A stretch of DNA of 64,000 nucleotides, taken from Thiohalocapsa sp. ML1. GTDB lineage: Bacteria; Pseudomonadota; Gammaproteobacteria; Chromatiales; Chromatiaceae. Shown here piece by piece: positions 20,117-28,182 of this stretch (the stretch's first letter is position 1; each line of letters begins with the position of its first letter). Below the pieces are notes generated by a model, which did no database searches, had not been told where the DNA came from, and saw only the letters and a program-made list of their open reading frames with translations. The stretch is taken from the NCBI RefSeq assembly GCF_001469165.1, contig NZ_JABX01000001.1, positions 1 through 64,000 of the forward strand, read 5' to 3'. Position numbers and translations under genes: made by a program.

Positions 20117-20244
20117 GGTACGCCGGCTTCAGCCGGCCCGCGCAGCCCCCGGGTACGCCGGCTTTAGCCGGCCGGAGACTAGCTCGCCGGAGTCGGCCGG
20201 AGTCGGCCGGAGTCGGCCGGAGAGTCGACCTCCAGGTCGACTCC
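20117..20244. repeat. Cluster of palindromic and tandem repeats
   Basis: Two copies of the hairpin TACGCCGGCTTCAGCCGGCC (20119-20138) and TACGCCGGCTTTAGCCGGCC (20154-20173), four tandem copies of AGTCGGCCGG (20191-20222 and flank), and the palindrome GAGTCGACCTCCAGGTCGAC (20223-20242). They fill the gap between gdhA and the toxin-antitoxin pair; a terminator role for the first hairpin is possible. Confidence 0.8.
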
Positions 20245-20380
20245 CCTCCAACCCCGCCGCGCCCGCCTTGCCCAACCCCGCCCCGTGCGCTACGTTCGAC
20301 CGGTCGAGACGCGGAACCGGGGCGCCTCCTCCAGCACCAGTCCGCGCAACGAAGTCACCCATTCAACGCAGACCCAACTC

Positions 20381-20644
20381 ATGACGGCAGTTGAAGAGCT
20401 GGCCGAAAAGGCCAGGCAACTCGATCCCATGCGGCTGCAGCTCCTCACGGAGCTCGCCGACTTCCTGTTGACAAAGCAGGCGTCCGACGACGCAGAGGGG
20501 CATGCGCCGGCTCAAGCGAGCGGCTCGCCCTTCCCGAAAACTCAGCTCGAACCGCCCGACGCGCCGTCCGTTTACCGCGGGCCACCGCTGAGCCTGGAGC
20601 GCATGCGCGACGCTGTGGATTGGGAGGCCGGCCAGCGACGGTGA
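20381..20644 (+). CDS. Antitoxin-like protein (DUF2281-type) of PIN toxin pair
   Basis: An 87-residue protein starting MTAVEELAEKARQLDPMRL, a helical N-terminal pattern typical of DUF2281/VapB-like antitoxins, with an extended C-terminal segment ending SLERMRDAVDWEAGQRR that would wrap the toxin. The ATG at 20381 is the first in-frame codon giving this family-like start. Its stop overlaps the GTG start of the downstream PIN gene (GTGA), the usual arrangement of a toxin-antitoxin operon. Since the toxin is interrupted, the antitoxin may be orphaned. Confidence 0.7.
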   Translation: MTAVEELAEKARQLDPMRLQLLTELADFLLTKQASDDAEGHAPAQASGSPFPKTQLEPPDAPSVYRGPPLSLERMRDAVDWEAGQRR

Positions 20645-21063
20645 TCGCCATCGACACGAATGTCGTGCTGCGCTACGCGCTGAAGGACGATGCCGAGCAG
20701 GCCCGTTCAGCGACAGCCTTCTTGCGCGACAACGATTGAATGCTGCTGCCGACAGTGGTTCTGGAGGTGGTCTGGGGGATGTCGTCGAAGCGAGGGTACG
20801 GGCTCGATGCGGTCACGGTCGCCGAGCGCGTGCGCAGCATCGCGGGACTTCCCAGGGTGCGGGTCGAGCAGGCGGAGGCGCTCGCCCTGGCTCTCGACTG
20901 GTACGAAGCCGGTATGGATTTCGCCGATGCGCTGCATTTGGCGCTGGCGGGAAAGGACTGCGGTCTCGCGACGCTGGACAAAGGCATCCGAACGCGGGCT
21001 GAGCAACTCCGTCTTCAGTACCCCGTGGTTCTCGTGCCGACGGCGCCTGCGACCAAGCCGTGA
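20641..21063 (+). pseudogene. PIN-domain toxin (VapC-like) with in-frame TGA
   Basis: Predicted ribonuclease toxin. From GTG at 20641 the frame reads IAIDTNVVLRYALKDD, giving the first catalytic Asp at residue 5, then meets TGA at 20737-20739 (codon 33), where relatives are expected to have Trp. The frame resumes immediately with ATG at 20740: LLPTVVLEVVW (Glu), MDFADALHLA (Asp) and GLATLDKGI (Asp), ending at 21063. A restart product would lack the first Asp and so probably be inactive. The simplest reading is a TGG-to-TGA nonsense mutation; readthrough or sequencing error is also possible. Confidence 0.8.
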
Positions 21064-21082
21064 AGATCGTGTTTGTCTCGTG

Positions 21083-21099
21083 CCGAGGCTCTGCCTCGG
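21083..21099. repeat. Short hairpin CCGAGGCTCTGCCTCGG
   Basis: A perfect 7-bp stem with a 3-base loop just after the PIN gene. The same GAGGCTCTGCCTC core forms the right end of the CTAG-bounded element and recurs as GTGCCGAGGCTCTACCTCGG near 26771. Confidence 0.65.
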
Positions 21100-21237
21100 T
21101 ACGCCTCTTCGCGGCTCTGCCGCCCCGAGCCCTGCGCCGCCGGCAGAGCCGCAGGACTCTGCGCCGCGGCAAAGCCTCGCGACCCGCAAGGCCCGCCCGG
21201 GCAATCCGGCCTGACCGCAAGCCGCAAGAATCCGCGA

Positions 21238-21533
21238 TCACGCCGAACTCGCCTTTGCCCGGCCAACCTCCGGCGCCGGTCGCTGGCGTGCCTGCCCGAC
21301 CTCGTAGGCCATTTGTTGGGTGAGCCACAGCTCCGCGCGTCCACCCTGCTCGGCGCCAAGCCAGGCTTCAAGACGCAACGCCATCTCCGGCGAGATCGCG
21401 GCGCGGCCGTTGAGAATGCGGGAGAGCGCGGCACGGGTGATGCCGAGCTGCCGCGCTGCCTCGGTGACCGTGAGCCCGAGCGCCGGCAGCACGTCTTCAC
21501 GCAGGGTTTCTCCGGGATGGGGGGATTGTGCAT
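21238..21533 (-). pseudogene. HigA-family antitoxin, frameshifted near start
   Basis: XRE-type helix-turn-helix antitoxin: LTVTEAARQLGITRAALSRI is the DNA-binding helix pair, followed by LNGRAAISPEMALRLEAWLG. The natural start ATG at 21533 opens MHNPP and then falls out of frame in a run of six C (minus strand, about 21513-21518). One extra C would give MHNPPHPGETLREDVLPALG, the classical HigA start. As it stands, translation could begin only at the GTG at 21492, losing 14 residues but keeping the helix-turn-helix. No higB toxin precedes it; its place is taken by a dispersed element. Confidence 0.8.
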
Positions 21534-21550
21534 ATCGCGTTCAGTGAGGT

Positions 21551-21743
21551 CTAGATTGCTTGACGGCGCCGAGTGTTTGCTTTGCTGATGAGTCAACCTT
21601 CCACGGGGCGTCGGAGCGAGGCGCGTCGGGATCGAAATCGAATAGGGCGGCAACCGATCCCGATCCCGATCCCGATCCCGATTTCGATAGCGATTTCGAT
21701 AGCCATGAGCCCGACTCGTCGGTCTGAGGCTCTGCCTCGCTAG
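21551..21743 (+). repeat. CTAG-bounded dispersed element, copy C (variant centre)
   Basis: Begins CTAGATTGCTTGACGGCGCC and ends GGTCTGAGGCTCTGCCTCGCTAG (20-base limit: the last part is GAGGCTCTGCCTCGCTAG). The central GGGCCGA hairpin of other copies is replaced by a run of CGATCC/CGATTT hexamers at about 21655-21700. Confidence 0.8.
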
Positions 21744-21966
21744 TGGTAGTCCTGATAAGCTGCGGGACAGCAACATCCTGCTCCAGAGCGCCGCCGCCCT
21801 CTCCGACCTGGCCTTACGCGATGGCCTTGGCTAGGCTCGCCCGTAAGCGGACATCGGGGCTGCCCTGCGCTCTGTTGAGCAACCAAACGGCGCGACAAGG
21901 CGCGGGATCTGGCTTTTCCCATCCTTTCGAACCTGTTACGTGTGAGACCTGACCCTGCAATTTACG

Positions 21967-22011
21967 TACCCAGTGGTTCTCGTGCGGACGGCGCTTGCGA
22001 CCAAGCCGTGA
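21967..22011 (+). pseudogene. 3' remnant of a second PIN toxin gene
   Basis: Encodes YPVVLVRTALATKP then a stop, nearly the same as the end of the PIN gene at 21019-21063 (YPVVLVPTAPATKP). The DNA match extends a few bases past the stop. This is either a duplicated gene end or the footprint of a recombination event between repeats. Confidence 0.7.
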
Positions 22012-22318
22012 CGATTAGGTTTGCACTTTTCGCTCGCGCATCAGGCGCTGCATCCCCGGACACGCAATCAACGGCGTAGGACGCACAAGGCGCAGCGTGC
22101 CCATCGATGGCGCTGCCGCCCGGGGCTGCGCGCATCAGGGCAACGGCTCGGCCGATGGCAGAGCCGTCAAGACCCAGTGCCGCGACAGGGCCTTGATCAT
22201 AACTCCGGCCACAGCAGCGGTCGCCTGCGCAGGCAGGCCATCCTGGCCTGACGCAATCAGGGGCCGGAAGCCCTGGCTACGCACGCAACCCGCGGCGCTG
22301 CTGGTCGGGATAACGCTC

Positions 22319-22449
22319 AAGGCCGCCAACCGGCTAATCACGCCCGCGGCGTACGATGTGCTCGCGGCCAAGGCCATCAGGGGCTGCCGCACATCCTCGC
22401 CAACGCCGGCGGCGTCACCGTCCGCGCCTCCGAATGGGTGCAGCGCGTC
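22319..22449 (+). pseudogene. Degenerate glutamate dehydrogenase fragment
   Basis: Two successive frames read KAANRLITPAAYDVLAAKAI and, after a frameshift near 22383, [20 protein letters not shown]. These align with the C-terminal NAD-domain region of gdhA in this window (EGANRPITPEADDILTARGI and [20 protein letters not shown]). The divergence indicates a paralog, not a recent copy. No other part of the gene is recognisable. Confidence 0.8.
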
Positions 22450-22600
22450 GGAACGGTTGGCGCCCTGAAGCGGCGGTCGTTGCGTGGAATCGGCGATAGA
22501 CTCCGGGCAACCGAGATGCTTCCCATCGGGCGATTGCTGACTCCGGTTGCGTGGACGTATACTCGCCAGACTTTCCGGAGCTATCGCGGGCACTTCCGCC

Positions 22601-23533
22601 ATGACGACTTCCACAGGCTTCGCCGCGCCTCCGGCCGAGCTCGCGGACTTCTTTGCCCGCTGGCGCATTGTGGGCCGTCCGCCGTTTGCCCAGCCCCCGT
22701 GCGTAGCGCCCGGGGAGCTTCGAGCATTCGTGGCGGCCTGGGCAGCGCGTACCGATGCAGGTGTCGCCGACGAGCCTGCAAACGCAAACAAGCCGCTTGC
22801 GGAGCGTCTGCGCGGGTTTTTGGCCGCCTGCAGTCCGCTGCAACTGCGCCTCGCGGCGAGCATTTCGGCGCCGGCGCCCGAATCGACGCTCGACTGGACC
22901 GAGCGTCTGCCCGACTTCGCGCGTTTTATTGACGTTTTGAGACCCGCCCTAGACGCCCAAGCGCGCCTGCACCGCGCGGGGGGTCGCATGAACGTTTGGG
23001 CTGCGAGCGATTTAGGCAGGGACGAAATGCGCAACAGCAAGGTGCTCGCGTGGCTCCTGGATCGATGGGGCTCGCATGGCCAGGGGGCGGAACTGCTCGG
23101 CGCCCTGCTTGATCGAGTGGACATGGGGTGCGAGGGCTTTCCCGGTTCCAAGACGACCGATCAGCCCTATTGGACCCGTGTCGAGTCGTGCCCGTTGGGC
23201 GAGCAGGACAGTCGGATCGATATCGAGATCGACGGTCCGGGCCTGCTCCTGTTCGTCGAGGTCAAGATCGACGCACCCGAAACCGCGGGGCAGCTCGATC
23301 GCTACTTCGCGCTCGCCGAAGCCAAGGCCCGCGGTCGTCCCTGGGGGGTGATCTACCTGACCCGCCACGGACGGCTTCCCGCCGGCTGTGCCCCCGGGGC
23401 AGCGCGCGGGAGGCTGGCTTCTCTGTCGTGGCGCGGCTTGGCAGATGTTGTTTGTCGGTACGCGGAAACGCTGCCCGACTGCTTTGCACGCACAGTGCTC
23501 CGCCAGTACGCGGAGCGTATCCGTACTCTTTGA
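22601..23533 (+). CDS. PD-(D/E)XK nuclease family protein
   Basis: A 310-residue protein with a C-terminal restriction-endonuclease-like core. Likely catalytic residues are E142 (RDEMRNSKVLAWLLD), D207 in SRIDIEIDGPG, and E220-x-K222 in LLLFVEVKID, followed by a conserved-looking QLDRY motif and a late strand WGVIYLTRHG. The N-terminal ~120 residues are helical and unrecognised. The family includes anti-phage and repair nucleases that act on DNA. The ATG at 22601 is preferred over an upstream in-frame codon because upstream sequence is not protein-like. The next gene starts 20 bp downstream, so they form an operon. Located in a region of broken toxin-antitoxin genes. Confidence 0.8.
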   Translation: MTTSTGFAAPPAELADFFARWRIVGRPPFAQPPCVAPGELRAFVAAWAARTDAGVADEPANANKPLAERLRGFLAACSPLQLRLAASISAPAPESTLDWTERLPDFARFIDVLRPALDAQARLHRAGGRMNVWAASDLGRDEMRNSKVLAWLLDRWGSHGQGAELLGALLDRVDMGCEGFPGSKTTDQPYWTRVESCPLGEQDSRIDIEIDGPGLLLFVEVKIDAPETAGQLDRYFALAEAKARGRPWGVIYLTRHGRLPAGCAPGAARGRLASLSWRGLADVVCRYAETLPDCFARTVLRQYAERIRTL

Positions 23534-23553
23534 GGAAGATGAGAGGCTCCAAC

Positions 23554-24183
23554 ATGGTCGATAACGAAGCTGCGGCGCTGGTCATCGAGAACATCGCGAT
23601 GCTCGAGGACGCGATGGCCCTTGCAAACGGGGAACTGGGCGAGGAGGTCTTCGCGGAAATCGATAGAGTGATTTGCCATTGGGCGGACGCGAGGGGATGG
23701 AAGGGCAAATTCTCATTCTGGGATGATGAAACGTCGCTTTGGGCAACGGAATGGGTACGGATCGGCGAAGGGGAGGAGCAATGGATTGCCTGGTTTGAAT
23801 TGGATGCCGAAGACCCGGATGAGGACACCTGGTTGACACGGTTGTTGGGAGCCCGCCGAGGCAGGATCGGCTTTGCGTTTCACGCGGACCTTGGAGCGGG
23901 AAAGCCGGCCTGGAAGAGGTTTGCGCGCGAGTTTCATCAAGCCCATCCCGAGATCGAAAAGAGCGGGTTCGAGTACAACGACAAGGACGGCAGTTGGTTT
24001 CTGCCTTTTAAGGTCCAAGCCAAAGCCCTCGCGGAGGCTTATGCCAACGATGCCTTAGACGATGCAATGGAGCCGTTGCGCGACGCCTTGGAGCGCGTTG
24101 GCTCCGTGTATCCGACATTTGCGGAGCTGGTGGAAGCGGGTAAACGGAAGTTTGTATCCGAGTCGGCAGCTTCACCCTTGTGA
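23554..24183 (+). CDS. Hypothetical protein, 209 aa, partner of nuclease
   Basis: Not recognised. An acidic, Trp-rich soluble protein: WKGKFSFWDDETSLWATEWV, WIAWFELDAEDPDEDTWLT, then a helical C-terminus. No signal peptide, membrane span or catalytic motif is evident. The ATG at 23554 has GAGAGG seven bases upstream, better than the ATG at 23539. It follows the PD-(D/E)XK gene by 20 bp and precedes the KAP ATPase by 189 bp in the same direction, which suggests a shared role. Codon use is less GC-biased than in the flanking housekeeping genes, consistent with recent acquisition. Confidence 0.75.
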   Translation: MVDNEAAALVIENIAMLEDAMALANGELGEEVFAEIDRVICHWADARGWKGKFSFWDDETSLWATEWVRIGEGEEQWIAWFELDAEDPDEDTWLTRLLGARRGRIGFAFHADLGAGKPAWKRFAREFHQAHPEIEKSGFEYNDKDGSWFLPFKVQAKALAEAYANDALDDAMEPLRDALERVGSVYPTFAELVEAGKRKFVSESAASPL

Positions 24184-24372
24184 TGCGTCCCTGTTTCCCC
24201 TTCACACTGGAGCCAGGCAGCAAGAATGGTGGTGCGTCCCGTATTTCGCTCGCGTATTTCGCTCGTCCCCTAGTTCGCTCAATCGGTATCGAGGAGTCGC
24301 GCCGCGAACATCGTGCAACCGACCCGGTCGCGGACACAAACCGCGCCACCCCATTTGTTACGGAGCTTCATC

Positions 24373-26166
24373 ATGACCAATAGCGGATTGCCGGATCTTC
24401 CCATCGACTCATTCGATGATGAAACGCTCGAAATTCGTGCGTATGCCGAAGCCCTGGCACAGTTCATCATGGAATGCGACACGCCGATGACCATCGCCAT
24501 TCAGGGGGACTGGGGGTCGGGCAAGACCAGCATGATGAATCTGGTCAAGGCGGCAATGCTGGCTCAGTACCCAGGTAAGGCTTGCCCGGTCTGGTTCAAT
24601 ACCTGGCAATACTCCCAGTTCAATGCGCAGGACCAGCTCGGCCTATCGCTGTTGACGCATTTCATTACTGAAGTGGCGGGCGAATCCAGAGACAATCGCG
24701 AGCAGATGCTGAACGTATTGGCAGGGGTCGGACGATTCGCGGCGATTGCCGGCTCGATGTGGCTTACTGGCAGCGCCGATGGTGCCCGTGGCCTGCAGGA
24801 AGGGGTTGCTCAGCCGTTGGGGCCTGTGGAAGCGATCAGCAAACTCAAGCGTCAGCTTGATGAGCTAACCGAGAAGCGGCGGCGGGCGATGGGGGTGGAG
24901 CGCGTGGTGGTCTTCATTGACGACCTAGATCGCCTAGTGCCCGAGCGGGCCGTGGAATTGCTTGAGGTATTCAAGCTGTTTCTCGATGTGAAAGGCTGTG
25001 TCTTCGTGCTGGCCTGTGACTATCAAGTCATCGCCCAAGGCCTGCAGAAGAAGTTCGGCATCGGCGAGCGGGAGTTGAAGGGCAAGAGTTTCTTCGACAA
25101 GATCATTCAGTTGCCCTTCTCCATGCCGGTCAGCCAGTATGACACCGGGCGCTATACCCGCGACCTGCTGACCCGGATCGGCATTACTGCGCAGGAGACG
25201 GACCTTGAGACGTACAAAGGGCTGATCACCAAATCGGTGGGGCTCAATCCCCGCAGCATGAAGCGACTTTTCAATGCTTTTCAACTGATCTCGCTGGTGG
25301 CGGCGAAGAAGGAAGTTCTCAAGGATACCGACGCGGCGACGCGCGACGAACGGCAGCGCATCCTGCTGGCCTGCCTATGCCTGCAAACGGCGTTCGAACC
25401 GGTTTATCGTCACCTTATCGACAAGGGCAGCGAGCTGACGGCGAACTGCCTAACGGACCTGAAGGCGCTGGATCCAGAAGGTACTGACGCCGACTTGTGC
25501 CGGCTGAGCGAGGATCTGGGCGGGGGCAAGGGCCAAATGATGCAGCGTCTGCCCGCCTTCATCGAGAGCTTTATCGCCGCCGTGCAGTTGGCATCGGATA
25601 GCAAGGAAGAGCTGTCCGATAAGGAGATGCACAATCTGGCCGAAATCCTGAGCTTTTCCTCGATAACCGCAACCACTTCGACGGTTCTCGTTCCCGAGGG
25701 TGGTGGGCGCGACAGTTTGCTGCTCAAGCGAACGCTGGATCAGCTCGCAACATGTCTCAACGACGAGCATGCAGAACAGCTAGACGAGCTCAGTGCCAGG
25801 TTCAAAGTCGCCAAGGCAATTTCCCGCACCGGCCTGCCCTATGGCGCTCTGGAACTGGAGGGGGCCGGGTGGCTTTGCGACCGCAAGCGCGTCCAGGTCT
25901 CTTGCGGTTTCGATGCGCGAGGGGAATGGGCTGGCGTCCACATGACCGCTTCAAACTTCAAGTGGTTGTGTGAATTCATGGAGTCGAAGATCGGCAAGAT
26001 CGTGCCATACCAGGAACCTGATCGGTGCAGCACGGACGACGGGTGCTACTGGCTCGCATACGGCGAAATGGATGGGGCGAAGCCCCTGGAGGAGCAGCTC
26101 TCGGAATTTGAAGGAACCGTGCGCGACGCCCTTGCCAAGGTGATACCCACGCTGGCCGGCAAGTAG
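24373..26166 (+). CDS. KAP family P-loop NTPase
   Basis: A 597-residue protein with Walker A GDWGSGKTS at residues 45-53 and Walker B RVVVFIDDLDRL at about 177-188, the signature of KAP NTPases. A short hydrophobic stretch (about 117-133) lies between them, where KAP proteins usually insert membrane helices. The C-terminal ~300 residues are mostly helical and unassigned. KAP ATPases include PifA of plasmid F, which excludes phage, and QatA of the qatABCD defence system. The ATG at 24373 has CGGAG eight bases upstream. The gene is visibly lower in GC than its neighbours, a sign of transfer. The nuclease and unknown gene upstream are likely functional partners. Confidence 0.9.
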   Translation: MTNSGLPDLPIDSFDDETLEIRAYAEALAQFIMECDTPMTIAIQGDWGSGKTSMMNLVKAAMLAQYPGKACPVWFNTWQYSQFNAQDQLGLSLLTHFITEVAGESRDNREQMLNVLAGVGRFAAIAGSMWLTGSADGARGLQEGVAQPLGPVEAISKLKRQLDELTEKRRRAMGVERVVVFIDDLDRLVPERAVELLEVFKLFLDVKGCVFVLACDYQVIAQGLQKKFGIGERELKGKSFFDKIIQLPFSMPVSQYDTGRYTRDLLTRIGITAQETDLETYKGLITKSVGLNPRSMKRLFNAFQLISLVAAKKEVLKDTDAATRDERQRILLACLCLQTAFEPVYRHLIDKGSELTANCLTDLKALDPEGTDADLCRLSEDLGGGKGQMMQRLPAFIESFIAAVQLASDSKEELSDKEMHNLAEILSFSSITATTSTVLVPEGGGRDSLLLKRTLDQLATCLNDEHAEQLDELSARFKVAKAISRTGLPYGALELEGAGWLCDRKRVQVSCGFDARGEWAGVHMTASNFKWLCEFMESKIGKIVPYQEPDRCSTDDGCYWLAYGEMDGAKPLEEQLSEFEGTVRDALAKVIPTLAGK

Positions 26167-26220
26167 GCCGTGGGTGGAGTCTCGTTTCGAGGCTCTGCCT
26201 TGCGGCCAATCTTGCCGTCT

Positions 26221-26349
26221 GGCTCCCACGCTCCAGCGTGGGAGCACGGGCCGACGCTCCAGCGTCGCGGCATCGGCAGGTCAGGCTTCGGACACGCAAC
26301 GCGCAACGCTGGAGCGTTGGCGAGACACTCCCACGCCGGAGCGTGGGAG
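26221..26349. repeat. REP-like palindromes (CTCCCACGCTCCAGCGTGGGAG)
   Basis: Three related hairpins: GCTCCCACGCTCCAGCGTGG and its completion at 26222-26245, a shorter CGACGCTCCAGCGTCG at 26252-26267, and CTCCCACGCCGGAGCGTGGG at 26328-26347. They follow the KAP gene and may terminate its transcript. Similar palindromes are widespread in proteobacterial and cyanobacterial genomes. Confidence 0.8.
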
Positions 26350-26376
26350 CGAGGCGCGGCTACGGTGGCAGAGACG

Positions 26377-26716
26377 ATGATCGATACGACCGTGACCTAC
26401 ACCATCATATTCGACGGCAGACCCTTTGTTTCGAGAACGTACCTGCCCGTGGCTGCAAAGAGACGGGACAAGAATTCTTCTCGCCGGAGACAGTGGAACG
26501 CATTCAGGCCCTGATCGAGGGCGGAAGACCTCCAGCGCGGGCCATCGATATTTCAGTATTCGAGTACGCTCAGGCTTTGCCCATAGCGAAGACTAGCGAC
26601 AGCATCAAGTTGGTCCATGAAGGCGGCTATGCCGCCGAGATTCGCGTTGAGCTGATCGAGGATGAGACGGGTTGGTCGCCGTACCTGTCGCATGAAGATG
26701 CGCTGAAGCGCGCCGA
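26377..26716 (+). pseudogene. YgiT-type antitoxin relic, frameshifted and fused to its partner
   Basis: Frame 1 from ATG 26377 reads MIDTTVTYTIIFDGRPFV; a one-base loss near 26425-26430 shifts the rest, where frame 2 continues FENVPARGCKETGQEFFSPE and TVERIQALIEGG, the YgiT/MqsA-like pattern. The zinc-site Cys pair common in this family is reduced to a single Cys. The frame then runs without a stop into KTSDSIKLVHEGGYAAEIRV and DETGWSPYLSHEDALK, which in relatives is a separate partner protein. That second part is cut at about 26711 by a palindromic repeat. Both genes are probably dead. Confidence 0.75.
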
Positions 26717-26793
26717 CCTGGAGGTCGGCGCTCCGGCCGGCGCCGGCGCGCGTAGCCGCTGCTCCGACTGGTGCCGAGGCTCTACCTCGGCAC
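26709..26793. repeat. Palindromic repeats interrupting toxin-antitoxin relic
   Basis: GCGCCGACCTGGAGGTCGGC (26711-26730) plus a second hairpin, GTGCCGAGGCTCTACCTCGG and complement, at 26771-26793. The first belongs to the GTCGACCTCCAGGTCGAC palindrome family also found at 543, 20223 and 29427. Confidence 0.75.
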
Positions 26794-26997
26794 CGCGGAG
26801 TCGCGGCCCCTGTTTTACCTCGTCAGCTACTTGCGCTTGACCCCGCTACCGCGCAACGTCACGCCGCGACCGGCTCCAGCCACTAAACCTTCGCCAGGCT
26901 CGCAGCCGACGCGACATCGCCGGCCTGCAACGCCCGCCGAACCCGGGCGAGGACTCTGTGCGGAGACGGCTTGTCGTGACGCCCACCGACCCCGGTG

Positions 26998-28182
26998 TCA
27001 AAGCCGCTCGAACACCGCCGCGATGCCCTGACCGCCGCCGACGCACATGGTCACGAGCGCGTAGCGGCCATTGGTGCGGTGCAGCTCGTAGATCGCCTTC
27101 ACGGCAAGGAAGGCGCCGGTGCAGCCGATGGGGTGGCCCAAGGCGATGGCGCCGCCGTTCGGGTTCGTCTTCTCCATGTCGAGCCCGAGTCCGCGCGCGA
27201 CGGCGATGGCCTGCGCCGCGAAGGCCTCGTTGCTCTCGATGACGTCCATCGCGTCGAGCGTGAGGCCGGCCTTTTTCAGCACGAGCTGCGTGGCCGGGAT
27301 CGGACCCTCGCCCATGATCTCGTTCGGCACGCCGGCGACGGCGTAGGACACCAGGCGGGCCAGCGGTTTGTATCCGTCCGCGGCAGCGACGGCGGCATCC
27401 CCGAGCACGCAGAAGGCGGCGCCGTCGTTGATGCCGGAGGCGTTGCCGGCGGTCACGGTACCGTCCTTCTTGAAGGCGGGCCGCATCTTTGCGAGGGTCT
27501 CGAGCGTGGTGCCCGGGCGCACGTGCTCGTCGGTGTCGAATACCACCTCCCCCTTCCTGGTCTTCTTCACGACCGGTTCGATCTGCGACTTGAAGCGCCC
27601 CTCGGCGATCGCCGCGGCCGCGCGCCGGTGCGATTCGACCGCCACCGCGTCCTGCTCTTCGCGGCTGATGCCCCATTTCTCGACCAGGTTCTCGGCCGTG
27701 ATGCCCATGTGCCCGACACCAAAGGGGTCAGTCAAGGTCGCGACCATGGCGTCGAGCATGGTGGTGTCGCCCATGCGGGCGCCGCTGCGCATCGCGGTGG
27801 ACAGGTAGGCGCCGCGGCTCATGACCTCGACGCCGCCGCCGACCCCGTAGTCGCAATCGCCGAGCAGGATGTTCTGCGCCGTCGTGACGATACCCTGCAG
27901 CCCGGAGGAGCAGAGCCGGTTGACGGCCATCGCCACGGAGGTCATCGGCAGCCCGGCCTGCGCCGCGGCCACGCGGGCCACGTACGCGAACCGGCTTTCG
28001 GTCGGGATGATGTTGCCGACGGTGATGTAGTTGATCGCCTGCGGATCGACGCCGGAGCGCTCGACCGCCGCCTTCATGATCATCCCGGCCAGGTCCGCCG
28101 GCTCGACATCGGCCAGGCCGCCGCCGAAGGTCCCGATAGCGGAACGTGCTGCGCCCAGCACGACAACGTCGCGTTTGCTCAT
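26998..28182 (-). CDS. phaA: Acetyl-CoA acetyltransferase (thiolase)
   Basis: Condenses two acetyl-CoA to acetoacetyl-CoA, the first step of polyhydroxybutyrate synthesis. The 394-residue protein shows the acylated Cys in NRLCSSGLQ (about residue 90), the His in ALGHPIGCTGA, and the second catalytic Cys in VTMCVGGGQG near the C-terminus; NEAFAAQ is also conserved. The ATG at 28182 has AAGGGG upstream. The gene symbol assumes a PHB role because purple sulfur bacteria carry phaA; no phaB or phaC is in the window, so a general thiolase role (atoB) remains possible. Confidence 0.93.
   Translation of the reverse strand: MSKRDVVVLGAARSAIGTFGGGLADVEPADLAGMIMKAAVERSGVDPQAINYITVGNIIPTESRFAYVARVAAAQAGLPMTSVAMAVNRLCSSGLQGIVTTAQNILLGDCDYGVGGGVEVMSRGAYLSTAMRSGARMGDTTMLDAMVATLTDPFGVGHMGITAENLVEKWGISREEQDAVAVESHRRAAAAIAEGRFKSQIEPVVKKTRKGEVVFDTDEHVRPGTTLETLAKMRPAFKKDGTVTAGNASGINDGAAFCVLGDAAVAAADGYKPLARLVSYAVAGVPNEIMGEGPIPATQLVLKKAGLTLDAMDVIESNEAFAAQAIAVARGLGLDMEKTNPNGGAIALGHPIGCTGAFLAVKAIYELHRTNGRYALVTMCVGGGQGIAAVFERL

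Larger units (their letters stand above)
21744..22600. other. Gene relic region
   Basis: No intact gene in about 850 bp. It contains a 45-bp copy of the PIN-gene 3' end (21967-22011) and a degenerate gdh fragment (22319-22449). The remaining DNA translates to short, uninformative frames. It is probably debris left by deletions and recombination. Confidence 0.6.
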
